From assembly GCA_028284285.1 (NCBI GenBank), contig JANQSA010000048.1:1-64000 (forward strand): a stretch of DNA of 64,000 bases, in the 5' to 3' direction. Made by a program: the position numbers and the translations under genes. The stretch comes from Croceivirga sp. GTDB lineage: Bacteria > Bacteroidota > Bacteroidia > Flavobacteriales > Flavobacteriaceae. Under the pieces are notes generated by a model. The model was not told the DNA's origin. It saw only the letters and a program-made list of their open reading frames with translations, and did not search any database. Shown piece by piece: positions 41,231 through 50,536 of the stretch. Within the stretch, counting starts at the first letter, position 1. Every line of letters starts with the position of its first letter.

Positions 41231-42582
41231 AATTGTCGCCCCAATATTTTATTACTCAGTTGTACCGCAGCGCTATCGGAAAGGCCGGCCACAAAACAGG
41301 AAGCCCCCAGCAAAATCTCGTAAACCGATCTTTCCGTGTTTTGGAATTGTTCGGGTAAGGTTCCTACCAAAAGGCGGTCGTAGCTGCTGTCTTTCCCCTT
41401 TTTTTGGTTGATTAAAGCTTTGGTATAACTCTCCAGGATATTGGAAATAATCCGGTACCCGGCCAATTCTTTCTCTATCACCTCCGGCGATCGGTAAACC
41501 CGCTCAACACTTATTTTAATAATGTCCTTTATTTGAGGGGTGAAAGCACTTTTATCCAATAGCGATGTTGTAAAACTCCCGGTTTGAATCGCTTCCTCAT
41601 GTTCCATAAAAATATGTGCGGCTTCATTGACCAGAACATTGATGGATAGCGCCCTGAGGTAGGCTAAGCGATCTGAAGTGCTCCCCAGGGCGCGATATTT
41701 TTTGGAGTCCAGGCGGTCCCTCACCAAATTTATGAGGTATTCGAGGGCAAAATCTTCCGGGATCAACCCGAGGTTTATACCATCTTCAAAATCAATAATA
41801 GTGTAACAGATATCATCAGCTGCCTCAACCAAAAATGTCAATGGATGCCTGTGAAAACGAAGATCGTTACTTTCTTTCTCGATAAGTCCAAGTTCCTGAA
41901 CGACTTCCGAAAAGAATTCCCGATCTGCCTGAAAAAAACCATACTTCTTATCCGAGATATGCGTGGAGGGTCGCTTTGGAAGGGATCCTTTGGGATATTT
42001 TATAAACGCCCCCAGAGTGGCATAGCTTAAACGAAGTCCTCCCGGCATACCCTTTTTAGAGGCTGTTAGTAGTTTAAATCCATTGGCATTGCCTTCAAAA
42101 TCTATCAGGTCCTGCCATTCTGCTTCTGTCATATCCTCTTTGTACTGCATCCCCTGGCCATTCCTGAAAAACGTGCCAATAGCCTTTTCCCCGCTATGAC
42201 CAAAAGGAGGATTGCCAATATCATGTGCGAGTGCTGCCGCGGCAACTATGGAGCCAAAATCATTAAACTGATAGGCGTGATCATTACGAAGCCCGGGGTA
42301 TTTTTCCAGTAGCTGCCTCCCTACAATCCTTCCCAAACTCCTACCTACTACGGACACCTCCAAACTATGGGTTAAACGGGTATGCACAAAATTGGGCCTT
42401 GTTCCCATAACAATGGGCAGCGGCATTACTTGTGTTTTGTCCTGCAGGCTGCGGAAGGAGGAGGAAAATATAATGCGGTCGTAATCCACCTCAAATCCGA
42501 GGCGGGTCTCATCTTGGGCGGAACGTAATCGTTTTTTGGTATCTCCATAACGTTTTAAGGACAATAACTGCTGCCAATCCAT
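41227..42582 (-). CDS. dgt: dGTP triphosphohydrolase
   Basis: RTRLTHSLEVSVVGRSLGR-like HD motif (FVHTRLTHSLEV), ALAHDIGNPPFGHSGEKAI. Confidence 0.95.
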   Translation of the reverse strand: MDWQQLLSLKRYGDTKKRLRSAQDETRLGFEVDYDRIIFSSSFRSLQDKTQVMPLPIVMGTRPNFVHTRLTHSLEVSVVGRSLGRIVGRQLLEKYPGLRNDHAYQFNDFGSIVAAAALAHDIGNPPFGHSGEKAIGTFFRNGQGMQYKEDMTEAEWQDLIDFEGNANGFKLLTASKKGMPGGLRLSYATLGAFIKYPKGSLPKRPSTHISDKKYGFFQADREFFSEVVQELGLIEKESNDLRFHRHPLTFLVEAADDICYTIIDFEDGINLGLIPEDFALEYLINLVRDRLDSKKYRALGSTSDRLAYLRALSINVLVNEAAHIFMEHEEAIQTGSFTTSLLDKSAFTPQIKDIIKISVERVYRSPEVIEKELAGYRIISNILESYTKALINQKKGKDSSYDRLLVGTLPEQFQNTERSVYEILLGASCFVAGLSDSAAVQLSNKILGRQF

Positions 42583-42732
42583 TGCACAAATTTATCTGCG
42601 CAAGATACATTTTTAGCAAAGCAATCCGATTGAATTCGAGTCCCTATATCAATATTTGCGCGCCTATCGAATTAACATTAACATAACCATTCCTTAACCT
42701 TACTTTCTTTCCTTTGCAGCTTTAAAGAAACG

Positions 42733-43122
42733 ATGTTTAGAATTGTCTTCTTTTTTGCCCTCGTTTTTGGCCAATTGGCGTTTAGTCAGTCTACGGGCTC
42801 CATCTATGGAAGTATTACAGATGGTAATGACTCCGGGGAACCCTTGCTTTTCGCCAATGTTAGCTTGAAGGACACCAAAATCACAGCGCAGACCAATTTG
42901 CATGGTAATTTTGAGATTACCGGTTTACAACCCGGTGCATATCATCTTGAAATCAATTACTTGGGATATGAACCCAAGAAAGTACGCATTGAAGTGAGAT
43001 CAGACGAGACTGCCTTTGTTGAAGCGTCATTGCAAGTGATGTCAATGAATACTGAAAGTCTGTTATTAGCGGAAGCCAACACCGCAGCAATCAAAACAGT
43101 CGATAAAACGGCAAAAAACTGA
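42733..43122 (+). CDS. Stand-alone CarboxypepD_reg-like (beta-sandwich) secreted protein
   Basis: Signal peptide; GSIYGSITDGNDSGEPLLFANVSLKDTKITAQTNLHGNFEITGLQPGAYHLEINYLGY. Confidence 0.75.
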   Translation: MFRIVFFFALVFGQLAFSQSTGSIYGSITDGNDSGEPLLFANVSLKDTKITAQTNLHGNFEITGLQPGAYHLEINYLGYEPKKVRIEVRSDETAFVEASLQVMSMNTESLLLAEANTAAIKTVDKTAKN

Positions 43123-43192
43123 GGAAGTACTTCTCTTTTGTTTAAGAATTTCATAGGCCCCATTTCTTCTATTGTAAAGTACCTCACTTTTC

Positions 43193-43430
43193 ATAGAACT
43201 CATTTTAAACTTTTTTGATTGAAGCGAAAACCGGTCATTTTTTGTCTGGTTGAAGGTCCGCCTGAATGCCAGCCCGACAGAGCCATTCTGGCGGGGAACG
43301 GACAGGCTTTTTTGAGTTACACCCGCCTGCCGAGCGGGCAGGTAGCAGAGTTACAGAAGGAAAAAAAGACAAAAAGCGGGTGAAAAAGGACGATTTTTTA
43401 GCCAATTGGAAAAAGTTTAAATGAGTTCAT
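43193..43430. repeat. Inverted-repeat-bounded intergenic element with internal REP-like hairpin
   Basis: Left ATAGAACTCATTTTAAACTTTTTT (43193-43216) matches reverse complement of right GGAAAAAGTTTAAATGAGTTCAT (43408-43430); internal GCCTGCCgagcGGGCAGGT hairpin. Confidence 0.6.
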
Positions 43431-43492
43431 AACTTTATTTTAACATCTCAAAAGAATTATAGTAGCATTTTTGCTTACTTTGAAAATTTAAC

Positions 43493-45775
43493 ATGGGGGA
43501 GAACATCTATATTTTTATGGTCATTGCGTTGGGAATACTTGCAGTGACGGATTTGGTAGTGGGTGTAAGTAATGACGCAGTGAACTTTCTGAATTCTGCT
43601 TTGGGTTCCAAAGCCATTTCCTTCCGTACCATAATGATCGTGGCCAGTATAGGCATAGCCTTTGGAGCGATGTCCTCCAGCGGAATGATGGAAGTGGCAC
43701 GTAAGGGAATATTCAACCCCGGGGAATTTGTCTTTGCAGAGATCATCATCATTTTTATGGCGGTGATGATAACGGATGTACTCTTACTTGATTTTTTCAA
43801 TACCCTTGGAATGCCTACATCTACAACGGTATCCATTGTCTTCGAATTACTGGGCGCTGCGGTAGCTATTGCATTAATTAAGGTTGGTGCCAGCGGTGGA
43901 GGCATTGAAGCTTTGGGGGGATACATCAATACGGAGAAAGCTACCGAAATCATCCTTGGGATATTGCTCTCCGTTGCCATTGCTTTTACCATTGGTGCGG
44001 TTGTTCAACTGTTTTCAAGGATTTTGATCTCCTTTAATTTTCGAACACAACCCAAGTGGGTAGGGTCAGTATTCGGTGGTTTAGCCATTAGCGCGATCAT
44101 CTACTTCATTTTGGTAAAGGGTTTAAAGAGCGCTGCCATTTTTAGCGGGGCAATGCTCGAATTTGTTGCGGAGAAACCTGAGCTTTTTATTGCCCTCAAT
44201 TTCATTTTTTGGACTTTGGTTTCCTATATATTGACCTCCGCTTTTAAGATTAACATTTATAAGGTGATCATTACCCTCGGCACCTTTGCGTTAGCCATGG
44301 CCTTTGCAGGAAATGATCTGGTGAATTTTATAGGTGTTCCCATTGCGGCATTACAGTCTTTTCAAGCATGGCAGGAATCCGGAATTGCCGCAGAAGCCTA
44401 CTCCATGCAGGGCTTATCCGCTGCAGTAAGAACCCCAACCTTCTTATTACTGGCTTCCGGTATTATCATGATCCTCACCTTATGGTTCTCTACCAAAGCA
44501 CGTTACGTTACAGAGACGGAGATTAATCTTGCTAGAGAAGGAGAAGGAGAAGAGCGATTTCGACCTAATTTCTTATCCAGGCAGATTGTAAAGTTTTCCG
44601 TTCGCGCCTTTGACAGCATTGGAGAGGTATTTCCAACGGGTTTTAGGAAAAAGATCAACAGCCGTCTTGAGAAACCCATGGTCTATATCCCCAAGGGAAA
44701 ACAACATGAGCAACCCGCATTTGATATGGTCCGTGCTTCTGTAAACCTCATGGTAGCAAGTGTCCTTATTTCTATTGCTACCTCTATGAAATTACCGCTT
44801 TCTACCACCTATGTCACCTTTATGGTGGCAATGGGAACATCTTTGGCCGATAGAGCCTGGGGTGCTGAGAGTGCGGTCTACCGTGTTGCAGGGGTACTAA
44901 ACGTTATTGGAGGTTGGTTTTTCACTGCTATTTGCGCATTTGTTGCTGCGGCTACCATTGCATATTTAATCCATCAATTTGGTCTGGTAGCTATGGTGCT
45001 ACTGCTGGTTGTTGCTGCTGTGTTATTGCTAAGGAACTATATGTCCCACAACCGTAAGAACCGGGAGCATAAAGTTGAGGACATACTTAGAAAAGCCGAG
45101 AGTAGTTCCATACAAGGCGTAATTGAAGAAAGTGCCACCACCATTGCCAAGGTGGTAAAACGAAGTAATACCATTTACACCGGGGCCATTAATGGTTTGG
45201 CCAAGCACAATTTGGATAGCCTTAAGAAGAACACCAAAGGCGTAGATAAGCTATCCAAAGAAATTGAAAATCTAAAAAACAACGTTTTTTATTTTATTAA
45301 AAATTTGGATGAAGCCAGTGTTGGCGGAGCCAGTAACTTTTACATTAATTTGCTAAGTCTGCTGCAGGACCTCGCGCAATCGCTGGAATACATCTCCAAA
45401 CTGAGCCATACGCATGTGATCAATAATCACAAAAAGCTTAAGTACAATCAGATCAAGGAACTAAAGCATCTTGATCAGGAATTGGAACAACTTCTGGGCG
45501 ATACCTCAACCACTTTTGAGGATCGTTCCTTTAACCGTATTGTGGGCATGCTCAATACAAAAGATCACTATTTGGATATCATTTCCCAAAAGATGGAAAA
45601 ACAGGTGGCACGTACCCGTACGGAAGAGTCCAGCCCTAAAAACACCACCCTGTACTTCTCCATTTTGACGGAAACAAAAGATATTGTAAAAGCCATAATG
45701 AAACTGTTGGAATTATATTATATTGAGCATGATAGTTCTATAGAACCTGCAAAAGTTGTAAAGAAAGAGTTTTAG
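43493..45775 (+). CDS. PiT family inorganic phosphate transporter with C-terminal helical extension
   Basis: DLVVGVSNDAVNFLNSALGSKA and second FAGNDLVNFIGVPIAAL signatures; C-terminal ~230 aa helical PhoU/DUF47-like segment. Confidence 0.9.
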   Translation: MGENIYIFMVIALGILAVTDLVVGVSNDAVNFLNSALGSKAISFRTIMIVASIGIAFGAMSSSGMMEVARKGIFNPGEFVFAEIIIIFMAVMITDVLLLDFFNTLGMPTSTTVSIVFELLGAAVAIALIKVGASGGGIEALGGYINTEKATEIILGILLSVAIAFTIGAVVQLFSRILISFNFRTQPKWVGSVFGGLAISAIIYFILVKGLKSAAIFSGAMLEFVAEKPELFIALNFIFWTLVSYILTSAFKINIYKVIITLGTFALAMAFAGNDLVNFIGVPIAALQSFQAWQESGIAAEAYSMQGLSAAVRTPTFLLLASGIIMILTLWFSTKARYVTETEINLAREGEGEERFRPNFLSRQIVKFSVRAFDSIGEVFPTGFRKKINSRLEKPMVYIPKGKQHEQPAFDMVRASVNLMVASVLISIATSMKLPLSTTYVTFMVAMGTSLADRAWGAESAVYRVAGVLNVIGGWFFTAICAFVAAATIAYLIHQFGLVAMVLLLVVAAVLLLRNYMSHNRKNREHKVEDILRKAESSSIQGVIEESATTIAKVVKRSNTIYTGAINGLAKHNLDSLKKNTKGVDKLSKEIENLKNNVFYFIKNLDEASVGGASNFYINLLSLLQDLAQSLEYISKLSHTHVINNHKKLKYNQIKELKHLDQELEQLLGDTSTTFEDRSFNRIVGMLNTKDHYLDIISQKMEKQVARTRTEESSPKNTTLYFSILTETKDIVKAIMKLLELYYIEHDSSIEPAKVVKKEF

Positions 45776-45784
45776 GATTTTTAT

Positions 45785-46510
45785 ATGCTTACCGCCTCTA
45801 AACAGTGTTGGGCCATCCTTTTTGCCTTGTGCTTATCCTTGTCTTACGGACAAGAACTCTCCGGGCCGGAACTATTGCAAAAAGCCATCGCTTTTCATGA
45901 CCCGGAAGGCCAATGGGATAGTTTCCAGGGAAAGCTGGAAGTTATCATGAGATCCCCCAACGCGACTGACAGGATCAGCCGTATTACTATTGACCTACCG
46001 GAAAAGGTGTTTCACCTGGAGATAAGTAAGGATAACGACCGGTATAGTTACCATTTTGAAAAAGATACGTGTTCCACTTCTCTAAATGGAAAAACGCAAT
46101 TGACCGAGGAACAAATCCAACAATTCAGGCTTACCTGTGAGCGGGCTAAGATGATGAAGAATTATTATACCTATTTGTACGGACTTCCCATGAAGCTAAA
46201 AGATCCCGGCACTCGTGTTGATCCAAAGCTTCAAAAAAGAGCGTTTAAGGGTAAAGATTATCTGGTATTAAAAGTGAATTATGACCCGGAAGTGGGCAAT
46301 GACACCTGGTATTTTTACTTTGATCCTGAGACCTATGCCATGGAAGTATATCAATTTTTCCATGACGAAACCAAGAATGATGGCGAATATATCTTGCTAA
46401 AGGATTTGGAAGAGATCAACGGGATAAAAATGCCCAAGATCCGGGAATGGTATTACAACAACAATGACACTTATCTTGCAACGGATATCTTGCAACCATG
46501 GGGATCCTAA
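45785..46510 (+). CDS. DUF6503-like secreted protein
   Basis: Signal peptide; outer-membrane lipoprotein-sorting-like beta pattern (DTWYFYFDPETYAMEVYQFFHDE). Confidence 0.65.
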   Translation: MLTASKQCWAILFALCLSLSYGQELSGPELLQKAIAFHDPEGQWDSFQGKLEVIMRSPNATDRISRITIDLPEKVFHLEISKDNDRYSYHFEKDTCSTSLNGKTQLTEEQIQQFRLTCERAKMMKNYYTYLYGLPMKLKDPGTRVDPKLQKRAFKGKDYLVLKVNYDPEVGNDTWYFYFDPETYAMEVYQFFHDETKNDGEYILLKDLEEINGIKMPKIREWYYNNNDTYLATDILQPWGS

Positions 46511-47613
46511 AAAACCATCTACTATCAGCCTTATTCCTGATTTCCCTTGTCGGGGTGTTTGGACAAAACACGCAAAAAGAATGGATGTTGGGTCCTTTCC
46601 ATAGACCGTCCAATGCACTTCCCATACTTACCAGGGATACTTTAAGTACATTTTTTGATCCTATCCTGAAAAGTTCCGTTCCCTGGGAATCTATGGCCAC
46701 CTTTAACCCTGCGGCTATAGTACGTTCCGATACTATTTTTGTGCTGTACCGGGCTGAGGAGAAGCTTGGGAAAAAAGAAATTGGAGGTCACCGTTCCCGA
46801 ATTGGGATGGCCTTTTCCCTGGATGGGATAAGCTACAAGAAAAAAAAGGCCCCTGTTTTCTACCCAACTCCGGATACGCAGCAAAAATATGAATGGCCCG
46901 GTGGGGTGGAGGATCCCAGATTGGTGGAGACTAAAGAAGGGACCTATGTGCTTACCTATACGCAATGGAATAGAAAGTTACCCCGATTGGCAATAGCCAC
47001 TTCCACCAACTTGACGGATTGGGAAAAGCACGGCCCCATATTTGAACAATATCAAAATGGGAAATATCACCAACAAGAAACAAAATCCGGAGCTATACTC
47101 ACCCAGCTTGACGGCAACAAATTGGTTGCTGCTAAAATAAATGGAAAGTATTGGATGTATTTTGGTGTTCCTCATATTTGGTTGGCCTATTCGGAAGATC
47201 TTATCAACTGGATCCCTGTAGAAACCCATGAAGGAAAGCTAGCTCCTGTTTTAAGTCCCCGACCGGGATATTTTGACTCCTGGCTGGTGGAAGCGGGCCC
47301 TCCTCCTCTACTCACTGAAAATGGCATTGTAGTACTTTACAATGCGGGGAATAGCCAACAAATAGGGGTAAAAGATCTGGGGAATAGGGTATATACCGGG
47401 GGGCAGGCGCTTTTTGATGCCAAAGCACCATGGAAATTAGTGGACCGTTCCCAGCAGCCCTTTATCCGTCCGAAACTGCCCTTTGAAAAATCCGGGCAAT
47501 ACAGTGAAGGGACCACCTTCATTGAAGGCTTAGTATACTTTAAGAGCCACTGGTACTTATATTATGGTACTGCAGACAGCCGGGTTGGCCTGCTTTCCAC
47601 AAAGCAACTTTGA
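46498..47613 (+). CDS. GH130-like glycoside phosphorylase/hydrolase, secreted
   Basis: GGVEDPRLVETKEGTYVLTYT; FNPAAIV...VLYRAEEK; GQYSEGTTFIEGLVYFKSHWYLYYGTADSRVG. Confidence 0.85.
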   Translation: MGILKNHLLSALFLISLVGVFGQNTQKEWMLGPFHRPSNALPILTRDTLSTFFDPILKSSVPWESMATFNPAAIVRSDTIFVLYRAEEKLGKKEIGGHRSRIGMAFSLDGISYKKKKAPVFYPTPDTQQKYEWPGGVEDPRLVETKEGTYVLTYTQWNRKLPRLAIATSTNLTDWEKHGPIFEQYQNGKYHQQETKSGAILTQLDGNKLVAAKINGKYWMYFGVPHIWLAYSEDLINWIPVETHEGKLAPVLSPRPGYFDSWLVEAGPPPLLTENGIVVLYNAGNSQQIGVKDLGNRVYTGGQALFDAKAPWKLVDRSQQPFIRPKLPFEKSGQYSEGTTFIEGLVYFKSHWYLYYGTADSRVGLLSTKQL

Positions 47614-47622
47614 TTTTGGCCC

Positions 47623-48207
47623 TTATCGGTAAAAATTCATCTCGTCCATATACTTCCAAACCGAATCCGGTAACATCGCACGGATGTTTTTTCCCGCCTT
47701 ATGCTGTTTTCGAATAAAAGTGGATGAAATTTCCATGATTGGGGCGGTAACAGGGTGTATTTGGGGATGGTCCTGAAATTGATCCGGGACTACCCCGGAG
47801 GAAACTCTCGGATAACTGTATATCACATAATTGTTCAGAATTGCTTCATAATTTTTCCACTTGTGAAAACTCTTAAGGTTGTCTTCCCCCATAAGTAAGG
47901 CAAACTGAAAATCCTCTCCATATTGCTCCTGTAAATGGAGCAGTGTATTTATAGTATAATTGGGTTGCGGCAAATTGAACTCAATTTTGCTCGCCTTTAA
48001 TCTGGGGTATTCCTGTATCGCTTCAAAAACCATCTGATACCGATGGTGATTGTCTAATAGTGATTGTTTTTGCTTGAATGGGCTTTTAGGGGTAATCACC
48101 AACCAGACTTCATCCAGATCAGAGAACTCTACCATATGGTTAGCAATAATCAGATGGCCCACGTGAATAGGATTAAAAGTGCCAAAATATAATCCTACTT
48201 TCTTCAT
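47623..48207 (-). CDS. nadD: Nicotinate-nucleotide adenylyltransferase
   Basis: GLYFGTFNPIHVGHLIIAN; ISSTFIRKQHKAG. Confidence 0.95.
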   Translation of the reverse strand: MKKVGLYFGTFNPIHVGHLIIANHMVEFSDLDEVWLVITPKSPFKQKQSLLDNHHRYQMVFEAIQEYPRLKASKIEFNLPQPNYTINTLLHLQEQYGEDFQFALLMGEDNLKSFHKWKNYEAILNNYVIYSYPRVSSGVVPDQFQDHPQIHPVTAPIMEISSTFIRKQHKAGKNIRAMLPDSVWKYMDEMNFYR

Positions 48208-48797
48208 TCCTTTTCATCCGTACTTACGCCAACAAAATCTGTCACAAGTTGATGGGCCTGCTTCAAAGCGGTATCCAGATCATAGTTCTTTATCACCTTA
48301 TCAAATTGAGGAGCTGTAGCCAACTCCACAGAGGCTTTAGCAATACGCATATTGATCTTATCATCACTTTCGGTACTGCGTTTTTTCAATCGGATCTTGA
48401 GTTCATCCACGCTAGGCGGTTTTACAAAAACCGCCAGGGTTTCCCTGGGAAATTTTCTTTTGATCCTGAGTCCCCCGGCCACATCAATATCGAAGATTAC
48501 ATTTTTTCCCGCCGCCCAAAGCCGTTCCACCTCGCTCTTCAAAGTTCCGTAAAAACTATCCCTGTATACCTCTTCCCATTCCAGAAAATCACCCTTTTTT
48601 ATATGTTGTTTAAACTCTGAAACGGTCATAAAATAGTAATGTACCCCGTCTTTTTCCTTCTCTCTTTTTGGCCGGGACGTTGCGGAGATAGAAAACGCCA
48701 GGTTAAGTTCGGGCTGTTCCAAAAGATACCGAACAATGGTTGTTTTACCGCTTCCGGATGGCGCCGAAAAAATGATAAGTTTTCCGCCCTTGCTCAT
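48204..48797 (-). CDS. gmk: Guanylate kinase
   Basis: LIIFSAPSGSGKTTIV P-loop; SATSRPKREKEKDGVHYYF. Confidence 0.96.
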   Translation of the reverse strand: MSKGGKLIIFSAPSGSGKTTIVRYLLEQPELNLAFSISATSRPKREKEKDGVHYYFMTVSEFKQHIKKGDFLEWEEVYRDSFYGTLKSEVERLWAAGKNVIFDIDVAGGLRIKRKFPRETLAVFVKPPSVDELKIRLKKRSTESDDKINMRIAKASVELATAPQFDKVIKNYDLDTALKQAHQLVTDFVGVSTDEKE

Positions 48798-49651
48798 AAA
48801 ACATTCAATAGCTGCTCCTTTATCTTTTCCAGTTCATCTTTCATCTGAACTACCAATTGCTGCATGGGAGCGAAGTTGGCCTTAGCCCCAATGGTGTTGA
48901 TCTCACGTCCTATTTCCTGGCAAATGAAGCCCAACTTCTTCCCATTGGAATTTTCCGTTTGCAATGTGCTTTCGAAATAGTCCAGGTGATTCTTCAAACG
49001 TACTTTTTCCTCGGTAATGTCGTATTTTTCAAGATAGTAGATCAATTCTTGCTCAAACCGGTTTTCATCTACTTCTACCTTAACCTCTGCCACTGCCTTA
49101 TCCAGCTTTTCCCGGATGTTTTCCAGGCGTTCGGTATCCAGATCCGTAACCTGCTGCAATAATTCCCGAAGCAATTTCAAACGAAGTTTAAAATCCCGTT
49201 CCAGAACCTCACCTTCCTCCTTTCTGAAAAGTTGCAAGGTCCCGATAGCCTGTTGCAATCCGTTTTTTATCGCCAGGTATTCCGCTTCATCAATGTCGTC
49301 TTTATCCGTTTTAAGCGTATCCGGCATTCGCAAGGCGAGCTCCAATAACTTTACCCGTTCCCCATTCGCAATATTCCCCAATTGCTCCATGTACTTCTCT
49401 ACCAAGCCGGTATTGATCTCCGCCGACACCTCTTCTCCGGTAATCTCCACATATAGCCCCAAATCCACTTTTCCCCGAAGCAGGGCCTCCGCGATGAGCT
49501 TTCGCATTTCCAGTTCTTTTTCCCGATACCCTTGTGGAATCCGGGCGTTAATGTCCAGGTTTTTACTGTTAAGGGATTTTAGCTCAATGGTGATCTTTTT
49601 GGTAGGAAGCTGTATGATTTGCTTCCCGTACCCCGTCATGGATAGAATCAT
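48794..49651 (-). CDS. YicC family endoribonuclease-like protein
   Basis: MILSMTGYGK N-terminal signature; KKLGFICQEIGREINTIGAKAN C-terminal signature. Confidence 0.93.
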   Translation of the reverse strand: MILSMTGYGKQIIQLPTKKITIELKSLNSKNLDINARIPQGYREKELEMRKLIAEALLRGKVDLGLYVEITGEEVSAEINTGLVEKYMEQLGNIANGERVKLLELALRMPDTLKTDKDDIDEAEYLAIKNGLQQAIGTLQLFRKEEGEVLERDFKLRLKLLRELLQQVTDLDTERLENIREKLDKAVAEVKVEVDENRFEQELIYYLEKYDITEEKVRLKNHLDYFESTLQTENSNGKKLGFICQEIGREINTIGAKANFAPMQQLVVQMKDELEKIKEQLLNVL

Positions 49652-49735
49652 AAAAACGATATGCTTTTGGCAAAGGTAGGGAAATCAGGATTCTGGCTTC
49701 TCCCATGAGGAAGTGTCGCGGATTTCTCCTTACGG

Positions 49736-50536
49736 CTAATCCAACTCCCTCACCCAAATGTTGCGATAACTTACCCTGCTGTTATCGTGATGATCCTGCA
49801 ATCGAATAGGGGCTTTCCCATGCGGCTCGTTTTTAGGCCAACCGATATACTCTGTAGTTCCCTGGATCTCGAAATGATCCTGGATCAATACCCCATTATG
49901 TAAAACGCTTATCGTAGCCGATCTTGTTTTTACTCCCGCAGCATCAAATTCAGGAGCATGGTAAATTATATCATACGAATTCCACTCTCCCGAAGGTTTT
50001 GAAGCCATTGCGTAGGGAACGGATTGTTTGTAAATGGCACCAACCTGCCCATTCACATAGGTTTTATTGTCATTGTTGTCCAAAACCTGCACTTCATACC
50101 TACTCTGTAAAAACACACCGCTATTGGCCCTGCTTTGCCCGATACCCTGGATTTCCTTTGGCGAACGCCACTCCAGATGAAGCTGTATATTTCCAAAGTT
50201 CCGTAGCGTTTGAATATCGCCGGTTCTATCCTTCACGGTCATACTGCCATCGGGATTTAGTAGCCATTTTACTTCCGTGCTATCCACAGCACTGATCCAT
50301 TCGTCAAAATTCTTCCCGTTAAAAAGGACTATCGCATCACTGGGGATACCCTCCTCATTGATCACCACTTTGGGAGGTACCGGCGTGTAGATTTCAGTCT
50401 CTTCAGGTTTGGTCGGAGCAGTACTTTGATCAGTTCCAGGCTGTTTCACGTCCTTATCCTGATCATTTCCGGGCATTTTGCAACTACAAAAGATCAATAA
50501 CAACAGTACTACGGTGAAAACTACAAATGCTCTCAT
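49736..50536 (-). CDS. DUF1080 (3-keto-disaccharide hydrolase family) lipoprotein
   Basis: Lipobox LLIFCSC; FNGKNFDEWIS...; LHLEWRSP; SGVFLQSRYEVQVLDN. Confidence 0.9.
   Translation of the reverse strand: MRAFVVFTVVLLLLIFCSCKMPGNDQDKDVKQPGTDQSTAPTKPEETEIYTPVPPKVVINEEGIPSDAIVLFNGKNFDEWISAVDSTEVKWLLNPDGSMTVKDRTGDIQTLRNFGNIQLHLEWRSPKEIQGIGQSRANSGVFLQSRYEVQVLDNNDNKTYVNGQVGAIYKQSVPYAMASKPSGEWNSYDIIYHAPEFDAAGVKTRSATISVLHNGVLIQDHFEIQGTTEYIGWPKNEPHGKAPIRLQDHHDNSRVSYRNIWVRELD

Noticed and set aside
43507-43992. 161 aa minus-strand ORF
   Set aside because: Antisense to the PiT transporter; low-complexity Met/Ile/Ser-rich shadow translation.
49116-49679. 187 aa plus-strand ORF
   Set aside because: Ser/Arg-rich shadow translation antisense to the YicC gene.
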